Positions 1 to 8,849 of a DNA stretch of 64,000 bases are shown piece after piece; within the stretch, counting starts at the first letter, position 1; the number at the start of each line of letters is the position of its first letter. The notes under the pieces were generated by a model that made no database searches, was not told the origin of the DNA, and saw only the letters and a program-made list of their open reading frames with translations. A program made the position numbers and the translations under genes. Source of the DNA: Streptomyces megasporus (lineage in GTDB: Bacteria > Actinomycetota > Actinomycetes > Streptomycetales > Streptomycetaceae); assembly GCF_000718985.1 (NCBI RefSeq), contig NZ_JODL01000007.1, positions 104,166-168,165 of the forward strand. Reading direction: 5' to 3'.

Positions 1-2513
1 CGGACGGCGCCACCTGGCGGCACGAGTACGACGAGCGCGGCAACCTCACCTCCGTCACCGCCCCGGACGGGGCGACCACCACCTTCGCCCACGACGATCG
101 CGGCGCGGTGGTGGCCGTCACCGACCCGACCGGAACGGTCCAGTACGTGACCAACGACGCCGCCGGGCTGCCGCTGGCGGTCACCGACCCGAGCGGCCAC
201 ACCGCGACCGTCACCCGTGACGCGTTCGGTCGCCCCGTCACCGTCACCGACCCTTCCCCTGCCTCCGGCGGGGAGACCCCTATCGGCGCGGTCACCCGCC
301 TGGAGTGGACGGTCGAGGGGCACCCGGCCCGCCGCACCGCGCCGGACGGCAGCACCGAGTCCTGGACGTGGGACGGCGAGGGCAACTGCACCTCCCACAC
401 CGATCCGTGCGGCGGCACCACCCGCTTCGAGCACACCCACTTCGACAAGCTTGCCGCCCGCACCGACCCGGACGGGGCACGCTACGAATTCGCCTACGAC
501 CCCGAGCTGCGCCTCACCCAGGTCACCAACCCCCAGGGCCTGACCTGGACTTACGCCTACGACCGGCTCGGCCGGCTGATATCCGAGACCGACTTCGACG
601 GCCGCACCATCGGCTACACCCACGACGCGGCCGGCCGCCTGACCGCCCGCACCACCGCACTCGGCCACGAGATCCGCTACGAACACGACGTCCTCGGCCG
701 CCTGGTGACCAAAGACGTCGAGGGGGCGCGTACCGAGTACATCTACAACGAGGCGGGCCACTTGATACGTGCCGCCTCACCCACCTCCACCCTCACCATG
801 GAACGCGACGCCCTCGGCCGCGTCCTGGCCGAGACCGTCGACGGCCGCACCGTCCGCTACACCTACGACCTCCTCGGTCGCCGCATCTCCCGCACCACCC
901 CCGGCGGCGCGGTCACCGAGCTGACCTACGACGCGGCAGGCCACCGCACCGCCCTGACCGCCTCCGGCCACACCCTGACCTTCGCCCACGACGCGCTCGG
1001 GCGTGAGCTGGAACGTTCCTTCGGCGCCGCCGGCCAGCCGGTCACCCTGGCCACCGTCTTCGATCCCCTCGGCCGCCCGACCGTGCAGACCCTCACCACG
1101 CAGGGGCGAACTCTGCTGTCCCGCGGCTACGCCTACCGGCCCGACGGCTATCTCACCTCGACCACCGATCACCTCACCGGCACCACTCGGAACTTCGGTC
1201 TCGACTCAGTAGGTCGCCCACTGACCGTCACCGCCGAGGGCTGGAGCGAGTCCTACGCCTACGACGCGGCGGGCAACCAGACATCCGCCCACTGGCCCGA
1301 CGCCGCCCCGCACCCCGAGGCCCGCGGCACCCGCACCTACGACGGCACCCGCCTGATGCGAGCCGGTCGCGTGCGCTACGAGTACGACGGAGCCGGCCGC
1401 ATCGTGTTGCGGCAGAAGACCCGCCTGTCCCGCAAGCCCGATACCTGGCACTACGAATGGGACGCCGAGGACCGTCTGACCTCCGTCACCACCCCGGACG
1501 GCACCGTCTGGCGCTACCGCTACGACCCGCTGGGCCGCCGCACCGCCAAGCAACGCCTCACCGCCGACGGCGAGGTCGCCGAGGAGATCCGGTTCACCTG
1601 GGACGGCACCCGCCTGGCCGAGGAGACCAACACCACCGCCCACACCGTCCTGACCTGGGACCACGACGGCCACCGCCCGCTGGCCCAGACCGAGCGCCTC
1701 CTCGACCCCGACGACCAGTCCGAGGTCGATCGCCGGTTCTTCGCCATCGTCACCGACCTGGTCGGCACCCCCACCGAACTCATCGACGAGACAGGCGAGA
1801 TCGCCTGGCACGCCCGCACCACGCTGTGGGGCACCACCACTTGGAACCGGAACGCCACCGCCTACACCCCGCTGCGCTTCCCCGGCCAGTACGCCGACCC
1901 CGAGACCGGCCTGCACTACAACTACTTCCGCCACTACGACCCCGACACCGGCCGCTACACCAGCCCCGACCCCCTCGGCCTGACCCCGGCGCCCAACCCG
2001 GTCGCCTACGTCCACAACCCGTACACCTTTTGCGATCCCTTCGGGCTGTCCCCCTGCCCTCGGTTCAAGGGGTTGGGGTGGCTCACGGACAGACTGCTCG
2101 AACGCCCCTCATTTCGGTATCAGCGAACCGTTACCAACCAGGACTACGAACAGCAGTGGATCCTGCCGGACGGACGGGAGGTCCACGTCGACGGAGGTCC
2201 GGCGGATGGGTGGATCACGGAGGCGAAATGGACCGGCGGTGACCGGCCCACGGAGTGGGAGAAGTCGCAGTACAACCCCGGACACAGGCACTACAGCGAA
2301 TCGAGGATCACCAATCAGGCGGAGAAGCTGCTCGCGCTGGACGAGGCGCTGGGCGGCAAGGGAGTGCGCTACATGGTGTCCAATGAGTGGGGTGCCGCGC
2401 ATGTGAACAAGGTTCTGGCCGATACGTTCCCCGAAGCGTTCGCCAGTGGAAAGATCAGGGCGTACCACGTACCTGGCAATGGCATGAGTGGAATGAGCGA
2501 ATGGCTGAAGTAG
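1..2513 (+). CDS. RHS-repeat polymorphic toxin, 3' part, nuclease-like C-terminal domain
   Basis: The reading frame is open from base 3, so the 5' end lies outside the window and about 836 residues are visible. Most of it is tandem YD/RHS repeats (recurring YDxxGR and YxYD units) that build the toxin shell. The conserved core end (DPETGLHYNYFRHYDPDTGR, then DPLGL) lies about 180 residues before the stop. The last ~150 residues are a separate tip domain. It carries a spaced acidic residue and an E-A-K triad (HVDGG, then WITEAKW), as in restriction-endonuclease-fold toxins; that class is my inference. RHS proteins of this kind are exported and release the tip into competing cells. The stop overlaps the next gene by 13 bases, as expected for a toxin-immunity pair. 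Confidence 0.9.
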   Translation, partial: DGATWRHEYDERGNLTSVTAPDGATTTFAHDDRGAVVAVTDPTGTVQYVTNDAAGLPLAVTDPSGHTATVTRDAFGRPVTVTDPSPASGGETPIGAVTRLEWTVEGHPARRTAPDGSTESWTWDGEGNCTSHTDPCGGTTRFEHTHFDKLAARTDPDGARYEFAYDPELRLTQVTNPQGLTWTYAYDRLGRLISETDFDGRTIGYTHDAAGRLTARTTALGHEIRYEHDVLGRLVTKDVEGARTEYIYNEAGHLIRAASPTSTLTMERDALGRVLAETVDGRTVRYTYDLLGRRISRTTPGGAVTELTYDAAGHRTALTASGHTLTFAHDALGRELERSFGAAGQPVTLATVFDPLGRPTVQTLTTQGRTLLSRGYAYRPDGYLTSTTDHLTGTTRNFGLDSVGRPLTVTAEGWSESYAYDAAGNQTSAHWPDAAPHPEARGTRTYDGTRLMRAGRVRYEYDGAGRIVLRQKTRLSRKPDTWHYEWDAEDRLTSVTTPDGTVWRYRYDPLGRRTAKQRLTADGEVAEEIRFTWDGTRLAEETNTTAHTVLTWDHDGHRPLAQTERLLDPDDQSEVDRRFFAIVTDLVGTPTELIDETGEIAWHARTTLWGTTTWNRNATAYTPLRFPGQYADPETGLHYNYFRHYDPDTGRYTSPDPLGLTPAPNPVAYVHNPYTFCDPFGLSPCPRFKGLGWLTDRLLERPSFRYQRTVTNQDYEQQWILPDGREVHVDGGPADGWITEAKWTGGDRPTEWEKSQYNPGHRHYSESRITNQAEKLLALDEALGGKGVRYMVSNEWGAAHVNKVLADTFPEAFASGKIRAYHVPGNGMSGMSEWLK

Positions 2514-2977
2514 TTGAGTTGCTGGAGGGAATCCGGAGTCTCTCTCCGCTGACCGGCGAGGGTGTGGCGGCGCAGTTCGAGGCCCAGGGCTGGGAGGCCG
2601 AGGGGCGGCCGAAGAACGGCTTCGAGACGTCATGGCGCAAGAACGGCATTCTCGGCTGGATCCACCTCTATTCGGGCGGAATTCGAGTCGAGTTCACCGT
2701 CTGGATGCGGGACGTGGACGAGGACACGGGCTACTTCGAGGATCTGGAGGCAGTCTACGCGGAGGGGGAGCGGGTCTTGGCCGACTTCCTCCCGGAGATC
2801 GAGTCCTCCGCGCTCTCGGCCCATCTGGTCGACGTCGAGGGGACGGCGGAGGACACCGACGAGTACATTGCGTTCCGGAAGTGGTCCCTGAACGGCCGGA
2901 CGTTGGTCGCCGGTGTCGTTCAGCAGGACACCGATCTCCCGGTCCAGGTTGTCGTCGTGCTGGAGGAACAGCCTTAG
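2501..2977 (+). CDS. Probable immunity protein to the RHS nuclease-like tip
   Basis: This 158-residue acidic cytoplasmic protein starts at an ATG (MAEVVELLEG) inside the last 13 bases of the RHS gene. No longer start is needed, because the extra upstream residues in that frame are simply the toxin DNA read in another frame. It has no signal peptide or membrane segment. The segment ILGWIHLYSGGIRVEF looks like beta strands. I do not recognise the family. Its assignment as the cognate immunity protein rests on position, size and overlap, the standard arrangement for polymorphic toxins. The following ~500 bases contain no gene, so the pair ends here. Confidence 0.7.
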   Translation: MAEVVELLEGIRSLSPLTGEGVAAQFEAQGWEAEGRPKNGFETSWRKNGILGWIHLYSGGIRVEFTVWMRDVDEDTGYFEDLEAVYAEGERVLADFLPEIESSALSAHLVDVEGTAEDTDEYIAFRKWSLNGRTLVAGVVQQDTDLPVQVVVVLEEQP

Positions 2978-3140
2978 TACGGGGGGCGGTCGGCGCGCCG
3001 CTGATCGGCGTGGAGCCATACGGCTTGTCCCGGCCACCGGCCGAGGGAAGAGGTCGCCGGGAACGCGGAGCCCGAGGACGGGTTGCAACACGATCACCCT
3101 TGAGGTGCGGGCATGCCCTGCCCGTGGCCCAGCCGGATCC

Positions 3141-3180
3141 GCTCGGTGGTTCCTGCCCGCACGGACAGGAACCACCGAGC
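3141..3180 (+). terminator. 15-bp hairpin downstream of the immunity gene
   Basis: A perfect inverted repeat: GCTCGGTGGTTCCTG at 3141-3155 and its complement at 3166-3180, with a 10-base loop. There is no T tract, which is usual for actinomycete terminators. It lies 164 bases after the first immunity gene. Confidence 0.6.
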
Positions 3181-3350
3181 GGGAGTCAGCGACCGGCGCC
3201 GTGCCCTGCCAGGCCCTCCGGCTTACAGCTCCGCAGCGCCGTGTCGTCACCGGACCGCCTGTAGGGCGTGCGCCGGACCGGCTTGGAGACGTCGCCTGAT
3301 ACTCGGCCGGTGTGCTTCTGCGCCATGGGAGCCAGCAGCAGGAGAAGCCA

Positions 3351-3374
3351 TCCCTCCGGGCTCTCCCGGAGGGA
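3351..3374 (+). terminator. 10-bp hairpin in the spacer
   Basis: TCCCTCCGGG and CCCGGAGGGA flank a CTCT loop. This is a stable stem-loop, either a terminator or a small repeat, located 119 bases before the second RHS homology begins. Confidence 0.45.
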
Positions 3375-3492
3375 GGTGCCCTTCAGAAGGTGCGGCATCG
3401 GACCCTGGCGGAGCGAGACATGGTGGCCAGGCCGGCTCGATGCTCGGTTCGTCGTACTGGGTCGGTGGTCCACTGGGTCACACGATCGTCGG

Positions 3493-4476
3493 AAACGCCT
3501 GCCCCCGGACGGTGAGACCGTCGTGGAACAGGTGGACTTCACCTGGGACGGCCCGGTCCTCATCGAACAAACCACCACCGCCCCCGACCTGCCCCACCCG
3601 GTCACCCTCACCTGGGACCACACCGGCTTCACCCCGGTCGCCCAGACCGAGCGCCTCACCCATCAGGCGACTCAGGCCGAGGTCGACCGCCGGATCTTCG
3701 CCATCGTCACCGACCTGGTCGGCACCCCCACCGAACTCATCGACGCCACGGGCGAGATCGCCTGGCACGCCCGCACCACGCTGTGGGGCACCACCACCTG
3801 GAACACCGGCGCCACCACCCACACCCCACTGCGCTTCCCCGGCCAGTACGCCGACCCCGAAACCGGCCTCCACTACAACTACTTCCGCCACTACGACCCC
3901 GACACCGCCCGCTACACCACCCCCGACCCCCTCGGCCTCGCCCCCGCGCCCAACCCGGTCGCCTACGTCCACAACCCCCATACCTGGACCGATGTACTCG
4001 GCCTCGCACCCTGCTCACCCGGAACCGAGGACGACGCGCGCCTCGCCCTGAACCGTGCGGAGGAGCTGCAATCCCTCCGGAACGACTACTTCATGACGGA
4101 TGTCAAGGGCACTACCGCTGTCATCGGCGTGTTCAACTCGGAGTCGAAGGAGTACGTGATCAGGATAGGCATCAATGGAGACGGCCCCATGCCGAGTACC
4201 TGGCAACTGCGACCGGGCGAAGAATTCGTCCAGGCTCCCGGTCACGCAGAGGAGGGCATTTTCAATTCCCTCAGAGAAAATTAACACGCAGTTTTCGGAA
4301 CAGCTTCACGGAACTTCTGCAACGACAGATGCCTCCCACTGGTGAATACTCGTGACATAGAATTGGGCGGCGTAGGAATGCGCGGACACAAGCCACAAAA
4401 TTCGCCTTACACTCTCTTCCTTAAACTCTCTTCTGGGCAGAAAGGGAATAATTTCGACCATGGCGCGCAACAGTGA
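3493..4476 (+). pseudogene. Displaced RHS tip with deaminase-like toxin, broken by an internal stop
   Basis: From about 3493 the frame repeats the end of the upstream RHS gene, including the segments FAIVTDLVGTPTELID and LRFPGQYADPETGLHYNYF. It has no shell-forming repeats of its own, so it is an orphan tip cassette. After the last core motif (VLGLAPC) comes a different C-terminal domain with G-H-A-E-E at about 4240-4254, the zinc-ligand and catalytic-glutamate motif of cytidine-deaminase-fold toxins. A TAA at 4282-4284 stops the frame. Reading on in the same frame gives ASRNFCNDRC, with cysteines at 4318-4320 and 4330-4332 that would supply the missing zinc ligands, and then a stop at 4474-4476. 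That stop overlaps the next gene by 17 bases, mirroring the first cassette. The toxin is therefore probably inactivated by one nonsense change. Confidence 0.75.
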
Positions 4477-5101
4477 GCTGTACCGCACTCTGCAGACCGC
4501 GGCCCATCCGGAACTCGTGGCCTTCTGCGCCGCATGCGCCGAACGGGGCAGCGGCATCCACAAGCTCCTGGGGGCATCGGAAGGGGCCGCGCTGTTCGAG
4601 GAGGCACTGTCCCTCGGGTGGGACGCCGCCCACGGTGCGGTCGACGACGAGGCCGTGATCGGGCTCCTTGAAGAAGCGGAAGATCTACTGGCCCAAAACA
4701 GCGACGAGGAAGACGACACCGAGAGTCAGGAGTTTCACGCTACCCAGTCGCTGCTACTTGCCGTCAACACCCTTTCCGTCTACGCCAATCCCTCTCCTGG
4801 GCGGGCCGAGATGTCGGGGCAGACCATGGAGACCTTCCTGGCCGGTTTCGATTTCAAGCTCGGCGGAGAACGTGCGGTAATCATCAGAGCCGGGGAACCC
4901 TCCCCAGTCGGAAACCTGCAACGGCTGGAGCAAGAAGCCCAGACTCGATTCCTGGCATCCTACGTCAACGGAACCGGCGACCTCCTCCGCAACGCGACAA
5001 TCGAGGAGATGCGCGACTCCTGCCTCGATGTCCGTGAACGGATTACACACGCGGCCAAGGAGGTGGCCGAACTCCGCGGGTGGGAGATCCGCTCGAATTG
5101 A
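4460..5101 (+). CDS. Probable immunity protein to the deaminase-like RHS tip
   Basis: This acidic protein of 213 residues is predicted mostly helical, without signal peptide or membrane segment. The region FCAACAERGSG followed by a helical stretch loosely recalls DUF416-type proteins; that is a weak resemblance. Its ATG lies 17 bases before the end of the read-through toxin frame, so the two were once overlapping partners. The gene is intact although the toxin is broken. It may have been kept as protection against siblings that still carry the toxin, or simply not yet decayed. Confidence 0.65.
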   Translation: MARNSELYRTLQTAAHPELVAFCAACAERGSGIHKLLGASEGAALFEEALSLGWDAAHGAVDDEAVIGLLEEAEDLLAQNSDEEDDTESQEFHATQSLLLAVNTLSVYANPSPGRAEMSGQTMETFLAGFDFKLGGERAVIIRAGEPSPVGNLQRLEQEAQTRFLASYVNGTGDLLRNATIEEMRDSCLDVRERITHAAKEVAELRGWEIRSN

Positions 5102-5341
5102 CCTCCATGGTGCACGCGGTGGTCTCCCGTCCCACGGGCTCCGGGGGGAGTGCACGGTCACATGTCCACTGAGGTTTTCTCAGCGAAATGATCTGCGCGA
5201 AGTCGGATGAGGCTCTGGTGTCCGGACGATTCGGGCAGCCCTGCCCCGGTGGCGGCAGACGTAAAGCCCCTGGTAGGACGGTCCTCTCTCACAAGATCGT
5301 CCTGCGACACCAGAGGCTTCACGTTGGTCCCCCATGTTGCC

Positions 5342-6169
5342 ATGCTCGACGTCCCGCGCCCGGTGGTGGCTTTCCTCGCGCGCCTGCCGGCTGCCCACCG
5401 GCGGAAGATCGGCACCCCGCACGGTTCGCGGGCGCCGGGCCCGTTCCGCCAGGCCGTGCTGGTGCTGCGCTGGTTCCGCCACCGCACCTGCGTGCACTGC
5501 CTGGCCCGCGACGCCGGAATCTCCCAGGCCACCGGCTACCGGTATCTCCACGAGGGCATCGACGTCCTCGCCGAGTGTGCCCCTGACCTGCACCAGGTGC
5601 TGGAGCGCTGCCGGGCGCGGGGTCTGAGCCATGTGGTGCTGGACGGCACGCTCATTCCCTGCGATCGCGTGGCCGGGACCACCGAGAAGGGCAACGACCT
5701 GTGGTACTCCGGCAAGGGGCGGCACTTCGCCGGAAACCTGCAGTTCATAGCGGCTCCCGACGGCTCGCTGCATGGGGCATCCCCTGCTCGCAGAGCTTGG
5801 GGACGGGTCTCCGACGTTGAGCCCGGCTCGGTGCACGACCTGCGCGCCGCCCGCATCCATGCGCTGCCCGCGCTGTACGCCGCGGCCCGCGCCGGACTGC
5901 CGACCCTGGCCGATGTCGGCTACACCGGCGCCGGCATCGGCGTGCACACACCCTTCCGCCCGCATCCGGACATCTCCTCGCCGCTGGCAGCGGACAACCG
6001 GACCCACAACCGGCTCCTGCGCGGCATCCGTGCCCGGGGAGAACGCGCCGCCGCCGAACTCAAGCAGCGCTGGCGGGCCCTCCAGCACGTGACGATCAGT
6101 CCCAGCCGGATCGGAGCCGTCGCCCAGGCCGCCCTCGTCCTCAACAATGCATGGCACGAAAAGCGCTGA
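5342..6169 (+). CDS. IS5-family DDE transposase
   Basis: The protein has 275 residues from the ATG at 5342 (MLDVPRP), with longer in-frame starts possible. An N-terminal helix-turn-helix region (CLARDAGISQATGYRYL) is followed by a DDE_Tnp_4/HARBI1-like catalytic core. The first Asp is in VVLDGTLI, the second in LADVGYTG, and the Glu in RGERAAAELK. The core matches the family in order and spacing except for an apparent extra ~12 residues (LHGASPARRAWGR) between FIAAPDGS and VSDVEPGS. These are encoded by 5769-5806, a palindromic segment that resembles a dispersed Streptomyces repeat. The insertion keeps the frame, but activity is uncertain. Confidence 0.85.
   Translation: MLDVPRPVVAFLARLPAAHRRKIGTPHGSRAPGPFRQAVLVLRWFRHRTCVHCLARDAGISQATGYRYLHEGIDVLAECAPDLHQVLERCRARGLSHVVLDGTLIPCDRVAGTTEKGNDLWYSGKGRHFAGNLQFIAAPDGSLHGASPARRAWGRVSDVEPGSVHDLRAARIHALPALYAAARAGLPTLADVGYTGAGIGVHTPFRPHPDISSPLAADNRTHNRLLRGIRARGERAAAELKQRWRALQHVTISPSRIGAVAQAALVLNNAWHEKR
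5769..5806. repeat. Small palindromic repeat inside the transposase
   Basis: GGGGCATCCCC overlaps CCCCTGCTC...GAGCTTGGGG. The motif CCCCTGCTC-GAGCTTGGGG is, from memory, a frequent dispersed palindrome in Streptomyces intergenic DNA. Here it sits in frame within a coding region. Confidence 0.45.
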
Positions 6170-6202
6170 GAAAACCTCACTGACAACGGAGAAGGAGCAG
6201 GA

Positions 6203-6742
6203 GTGAACCCCGACGTCGCACGGATCGTGGAGGAAATCCCTCCTCCCACCGGTGTCCGGCCCAAGGACTGGACACAGGTCGAAAGCCGGCTCGGCACCGT
6301 CCTCCCGGCGGACTACAAGCAGCTCGTCGACATCTACGGCGGAGGTGTCTTCGACGACACCATCTGGCTTCTGGAACCCGACTGCGCCAACATCCACTAC
6401 GACCTGCTGACAAAGAACAAGAACCGTCCGGGGGAACTGGAGTCCCTGTGGGAGTCAGGAGAACCCAATCCTGCGGAACTCCATGAAGAAGGGAGCAAGC
6501 TCGTCGCATGGGCGGTCACGGAGAATGGCGAGTACCTCTTCTGGCTCGCCCACCCCGGATGGCAACCTGGCGACTGGACGATCATGATCAATGAAGGACG
6601 CGGCCCCGAATGGGAAAGTCACCCGATGTCGTGTTCCGAATTTCTCAGGTCCATCCTCTTGACCGGAGGAGTCGAGTCCGACATCTTCTTCGACATGCCC
6701 TTCGAAGAACACGATTTCCGGGCGAGCGCCGACTTCCTCTGA
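6203..6742 (+). CDS. SUKH (SMI1/KNR4) family immunity protein, copy 1
   Basis: The protein has 179 residues from a GTG at 6203, with GAAGGAG six bases upstream. The SUKH signature is clear: WTQVESRLGTVLPADYKQLV followed by YGGGVFDD, then the WESHPMSCSEFL segment near the C-terminus. SUKH proteins are broad immunity proteins that bind and neutralise secreted nuclease and deaminase toxins in the cytoplasm. No toxin lies directly upstream; the IS element does, so any partner has been displaced. It is closely similar to the protein at 8850-9392, down to the first residues (VNP-VARI), so the two arose by duplication. Confidence 0.85.
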   Translation: MNPDVARIVEEIPPPTGVRPKDWTQVESRLGTVLPADYKQLVDIYGGGVFDDTIWLLEPDCANIHYDLLTKNKNRPGELESLWESGEPNPAELHEEGSKLVAWAVTENGEYLFWLAHPGWQPGDWTIMINEGRGPEWESHPMSCSEFLRSILLTGGVESDIFFDMPFEEHDFRASADFL

Positions 6743-7127
6743 TGTGGCCTTCACCCTGCGTGACGTGAGCATGGAAGAACCGACCTTTCCGCCCATCGCT
6801 TGGTGGAGGCAGGCCAGGGTTGCGTCGTCCTCGCAGAACAACCGGCTTGATGGATGATCGGGTGGTTCGGGATGCTTCGCGCCCAGGTGCCTCGAGGCGG
6901 AACGGAGGCAGGCACGACCTCCAGTGATCACGAGATGTCACATCCCTGATCACCACAACGAAGACCGTGCCTGCCCGCTCATCACCGCTCATCCCCACCA
7001 CTCCGGGCCAACTCGCCGACATCGCACCGTCGTCCTCGCCCGCCGGCCGCCTCAGGCCCCCGGCCCACCCGGCGACCGTCGGGGACACGATGCCCCGGGG
7101 CGGCACGCCGGCGGCAACACCGATAGC
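6743..7127. other. Gene-free spacer, possible transposase remnant
   Basis: About 385 bases with no supported gene. A 10-bp inverted repeat, GGCAGGCACG at 6907-6916 and CGTGCCTGCC at 6966-6975, encloses an out-of-frame start. The translated stretch PARSSPLIPTTPGQLADIAP after it loosely resembles the N-terminus of ISAs1-type transposases, but the frame is not continued as one. Confidence 0.3.
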
Positions 7128-7574
7128 GTGTTCGCCTCATGGACCCATGACTACGAGGATGTCGCCTTGGACGCCGCGGACGAACTCGGGCCCGGTGGTC
7201 TCGTGACGAGGATCAGGGAGGATTTGGAGCGGCTGTTGCGGGCCGGGGGCAGGGAGGTCGAACTTCTCTGCGCGGAGGCGCTGTCGAGGGGCGCGACATT
7301 CATGATCTGGGAAGAGGCGACCAGAACCGACCGCGTCACTGCCGTCTACACCAGGCGGGAGCGTCGTACACGTAAAGTCGGACAACCTTCCCTTGGTTTC
7401 CCCGAAGCGGTCGCCGACTTGCGTGCCCATACGGGCGAACACGTTCTCATCGGTTATGTGGACGATCGCCCCCAGAACGGCTTCTATTTTCAAGTTTTCC
7501 TCGACTCGGAGGCAACACAGGTCATCGCTTGCCTGGGCGTGCGCCCGACCGCGCGGGTCGGTCGGGCATTATGA
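7128..7574 (+). CDS. Hypothetical protein, immunity-island orphan
   Basis: The protein has 148 residues from the GTG at 7128. The frame extends upstream but loses protein-like composition there. It is acidic at the N-terminus (WTHDYEDVALDAADELG), helical in the middle and ends in beta-like segments (HVLIGYVDDRPQNGFYFQVF). No family is recognised. Lying between two SUKH copies in an island of toxin-associated genes, it may be another immunity protein whose toxin is gone. Start and function are both uncertain. Confidence 0.5.
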   Translation: MFASWTHDYEDVALDAADELGPGGLVTRIREDLERLLRAGGREVELLCAEALSRGATFMIWEEATRTDRVTAVYTRRERRTRKVGQPSLGFPEAVADLRAHTGEHVLIGYVDDRPQNGFYFQVFLDSEATQVIACLGVRPTARVGRAL

Positions 7575-7700
7575 AGCAGCGATGGCCGGGGGCCTCCGAA
7601 GCCCGAGTGGCCCACGCACCGAGGCGGCCGCCTCCGCAGAGCACTTGCCAAGAGCGGGTGAGCGTGAAGCTCCGATTCCTCATGCGATCAAGGTGGAGGA

Positions 7701-8180
7701 GTGGACGGACAAAATCTGCGGTTCGGCGAGTGGGAGGTCCGCTACTTTCCGGCCGGCGCTCCTCTGTCGTTTCGGCCGGCGGGGAACTTCGGCGAATCGG
7801 AGGATCGCTTCCTGGCCCGCCACGAGCGCATGCGCAGGGTGCTGCTCCTGCTTCCGCGATGGCGGCAGGCCGCCTACTACCTCCTGCACTGGAGCGACGG
7901 CAGCGACCTCTCCGTCCTCGATGAACTGATCACCACCGGCCAAGGAGATCCCGCTTACTTCTCGGGGGCCGTGGTGGGCGAGATGCGCGGTATCACCTGC
8001 CTCGAATGCCATGGCATCCTGCGAGTCGTCGCGTATGAGAACGTGGTCACGAGTCTCCTCTTCGGCGCCGACGCGGTGAGGCGCTCACGTACGCACTCCT
8101 TCGAGAGGTCGTGCCGCGTGTGTCAATCCCCTTGGACGGTCAGTGCCCTCGAATTCTGTGACGTCCCCCCGAGCCCATGA
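7701..8180 (+). CDS. Hypothetical protein with two CxxC pairs
   Basis: The protein has 159 residues. The GTG at 7701 directly abuts a GGAGGA, so the real start may lie slightly downstream. The C-terminal part has CLEC and CRVC about 40 residues apart, a likely zinc ribbon. The middle is helical (RMRRVLLLLPRWRQAAYYLL). There is no signal peptide. I do not recognise the family. By context it belongs to the same group of small accessory genes between the two SUKH copies. Confidence 0.5.
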   Translation: MDGQNLRFGEWEVRYFPAGAPLSFRPAGNFGESEDRFLARHERMRRVLLLLPRWRQAAYYLLHWSDGSDLSVLDELITTGQGDPAYFSGAVVGEMRGITCLECHGILRVVAYENVVTSLLFGADAVRRSRTHSFERSCRVCQSPWTVSALEFCDVPPSP

Positions 8181-8217
8181 TTCTCCCCGGCCACGAAGGA
8201 ACGACAGCGACCATTCG

Positions 8218-8772
8218 ATGATGCACAGCGAGGAAAGCCTGGCAGCGGAGTTCGAGCGCCTGCGGCGCCGGCCGGACGCCGAGTCGGCCCCACCGGTCCT
8301 CTGCGAGTTCACCGTGGATCTCCCCGGCGACCCCGAGCCGTACGCCGAGCGGCTGCGCTCGGTGCTCTCGGCGGCGATGGGCCTGGGGATCACCGAGGAC
8401 TTCACCGAGGACGACCTGCCCACCGACGGCGTACCGGACTGGTTCGTCGCGGCCTGCTCCCAAGACGGGGACGGGGCACCCGACTTCGCGCGGGACGGCC
8501 GCGCCGCGTACCAGGCCCATACGGAAAGCCGACCGTGGCCGCTGCGGAACTGGCTCCACCGGTTCGACCCCGACGACGATTCCCGGGGATGGCAGTGGTG
8601 GGACATCACCCGGACCGGACCGTCCCGGGTACGGATCTGGGTGGACGGTTGGGGAGAGTCCTTCTTCGGCTGCCAAGAGTTGCGCTGGGCCGCGTACACT
8701 GCCGGCGCCCGGCACGTCGACGGCCCCGCCGTCCAAAACCGTGACGTCTGGGCGGGAGAGAGGTCGGCATGA
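8218..8772 (+). CDS. Hypothetical protein, immunity-island orphan
   Basis: The protein has 184 residues from a double ATG (8218 and 8221), with GAAGGA somewhat far upstream. It is acidic and rich in tryptophan near the C-terminus (GWQWWDITRTGPSRVRIWV, then GWGESFFGCQELRWAAY), a beta-rich pattern common in immunity proteins. The family is not recognised. It is followed at 78 bases by the second SUKH gene on the same strand and may be co-transcribed. Confidence 0.6.
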   Translation: MMHSEESLAAEFERLRRRPDAESAPPVLCEFTVDLPGDPEPYAERLRSVLSAAMGLGITEDFTEDDLPTDGVPDWFVAACSQDGDGAPDFARDGRAAYQAHTESRPWPLRNWLHRFDPDDDSRGWQWWDITRTGPSRVRIWVDGWGESFFGCQELRWAAYTAGARHVDGPAVQNRDVWAGERSA

Positions 8773-8849
8773 CGGAGACGGACGGGGAGTTCCCGGCGGG
8801 GCCGTAGACGCGGCCTCCCCGGATTGCCGCACCCGACATGGAGAAGAGC

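Larger units (their letters stand above)
2978..3492. other. Gene-free spacer between the two RHS tip cassettes
   Basis: About 515 bases without a convincing gene in either strand. It contains two strong hairpins (annotated separately). The open frame running into the second RHS tip from 3268 has no RHS similarity before about 3493, so the homology starts abruptly there. Confidence 0.6.
5171..6178 (+). mobile_element. IS5-family insertion sequence
   Basis: The element is 1,008 bp and bounded by perfect 15-bp inverted repeats, GAGGTTTTCTCAGCG at 5171-5185 and its complement at 6164-6178. It is flanked by a direct ACT on both sides (5168-5170 and 6179-6181), a 3-bp target duplication. It carries one transposase gene whose stop codon lies inside the right repeat. 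It landed between an immunity gene and a SUKH gene without breaking either. Confidence 0.85.
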
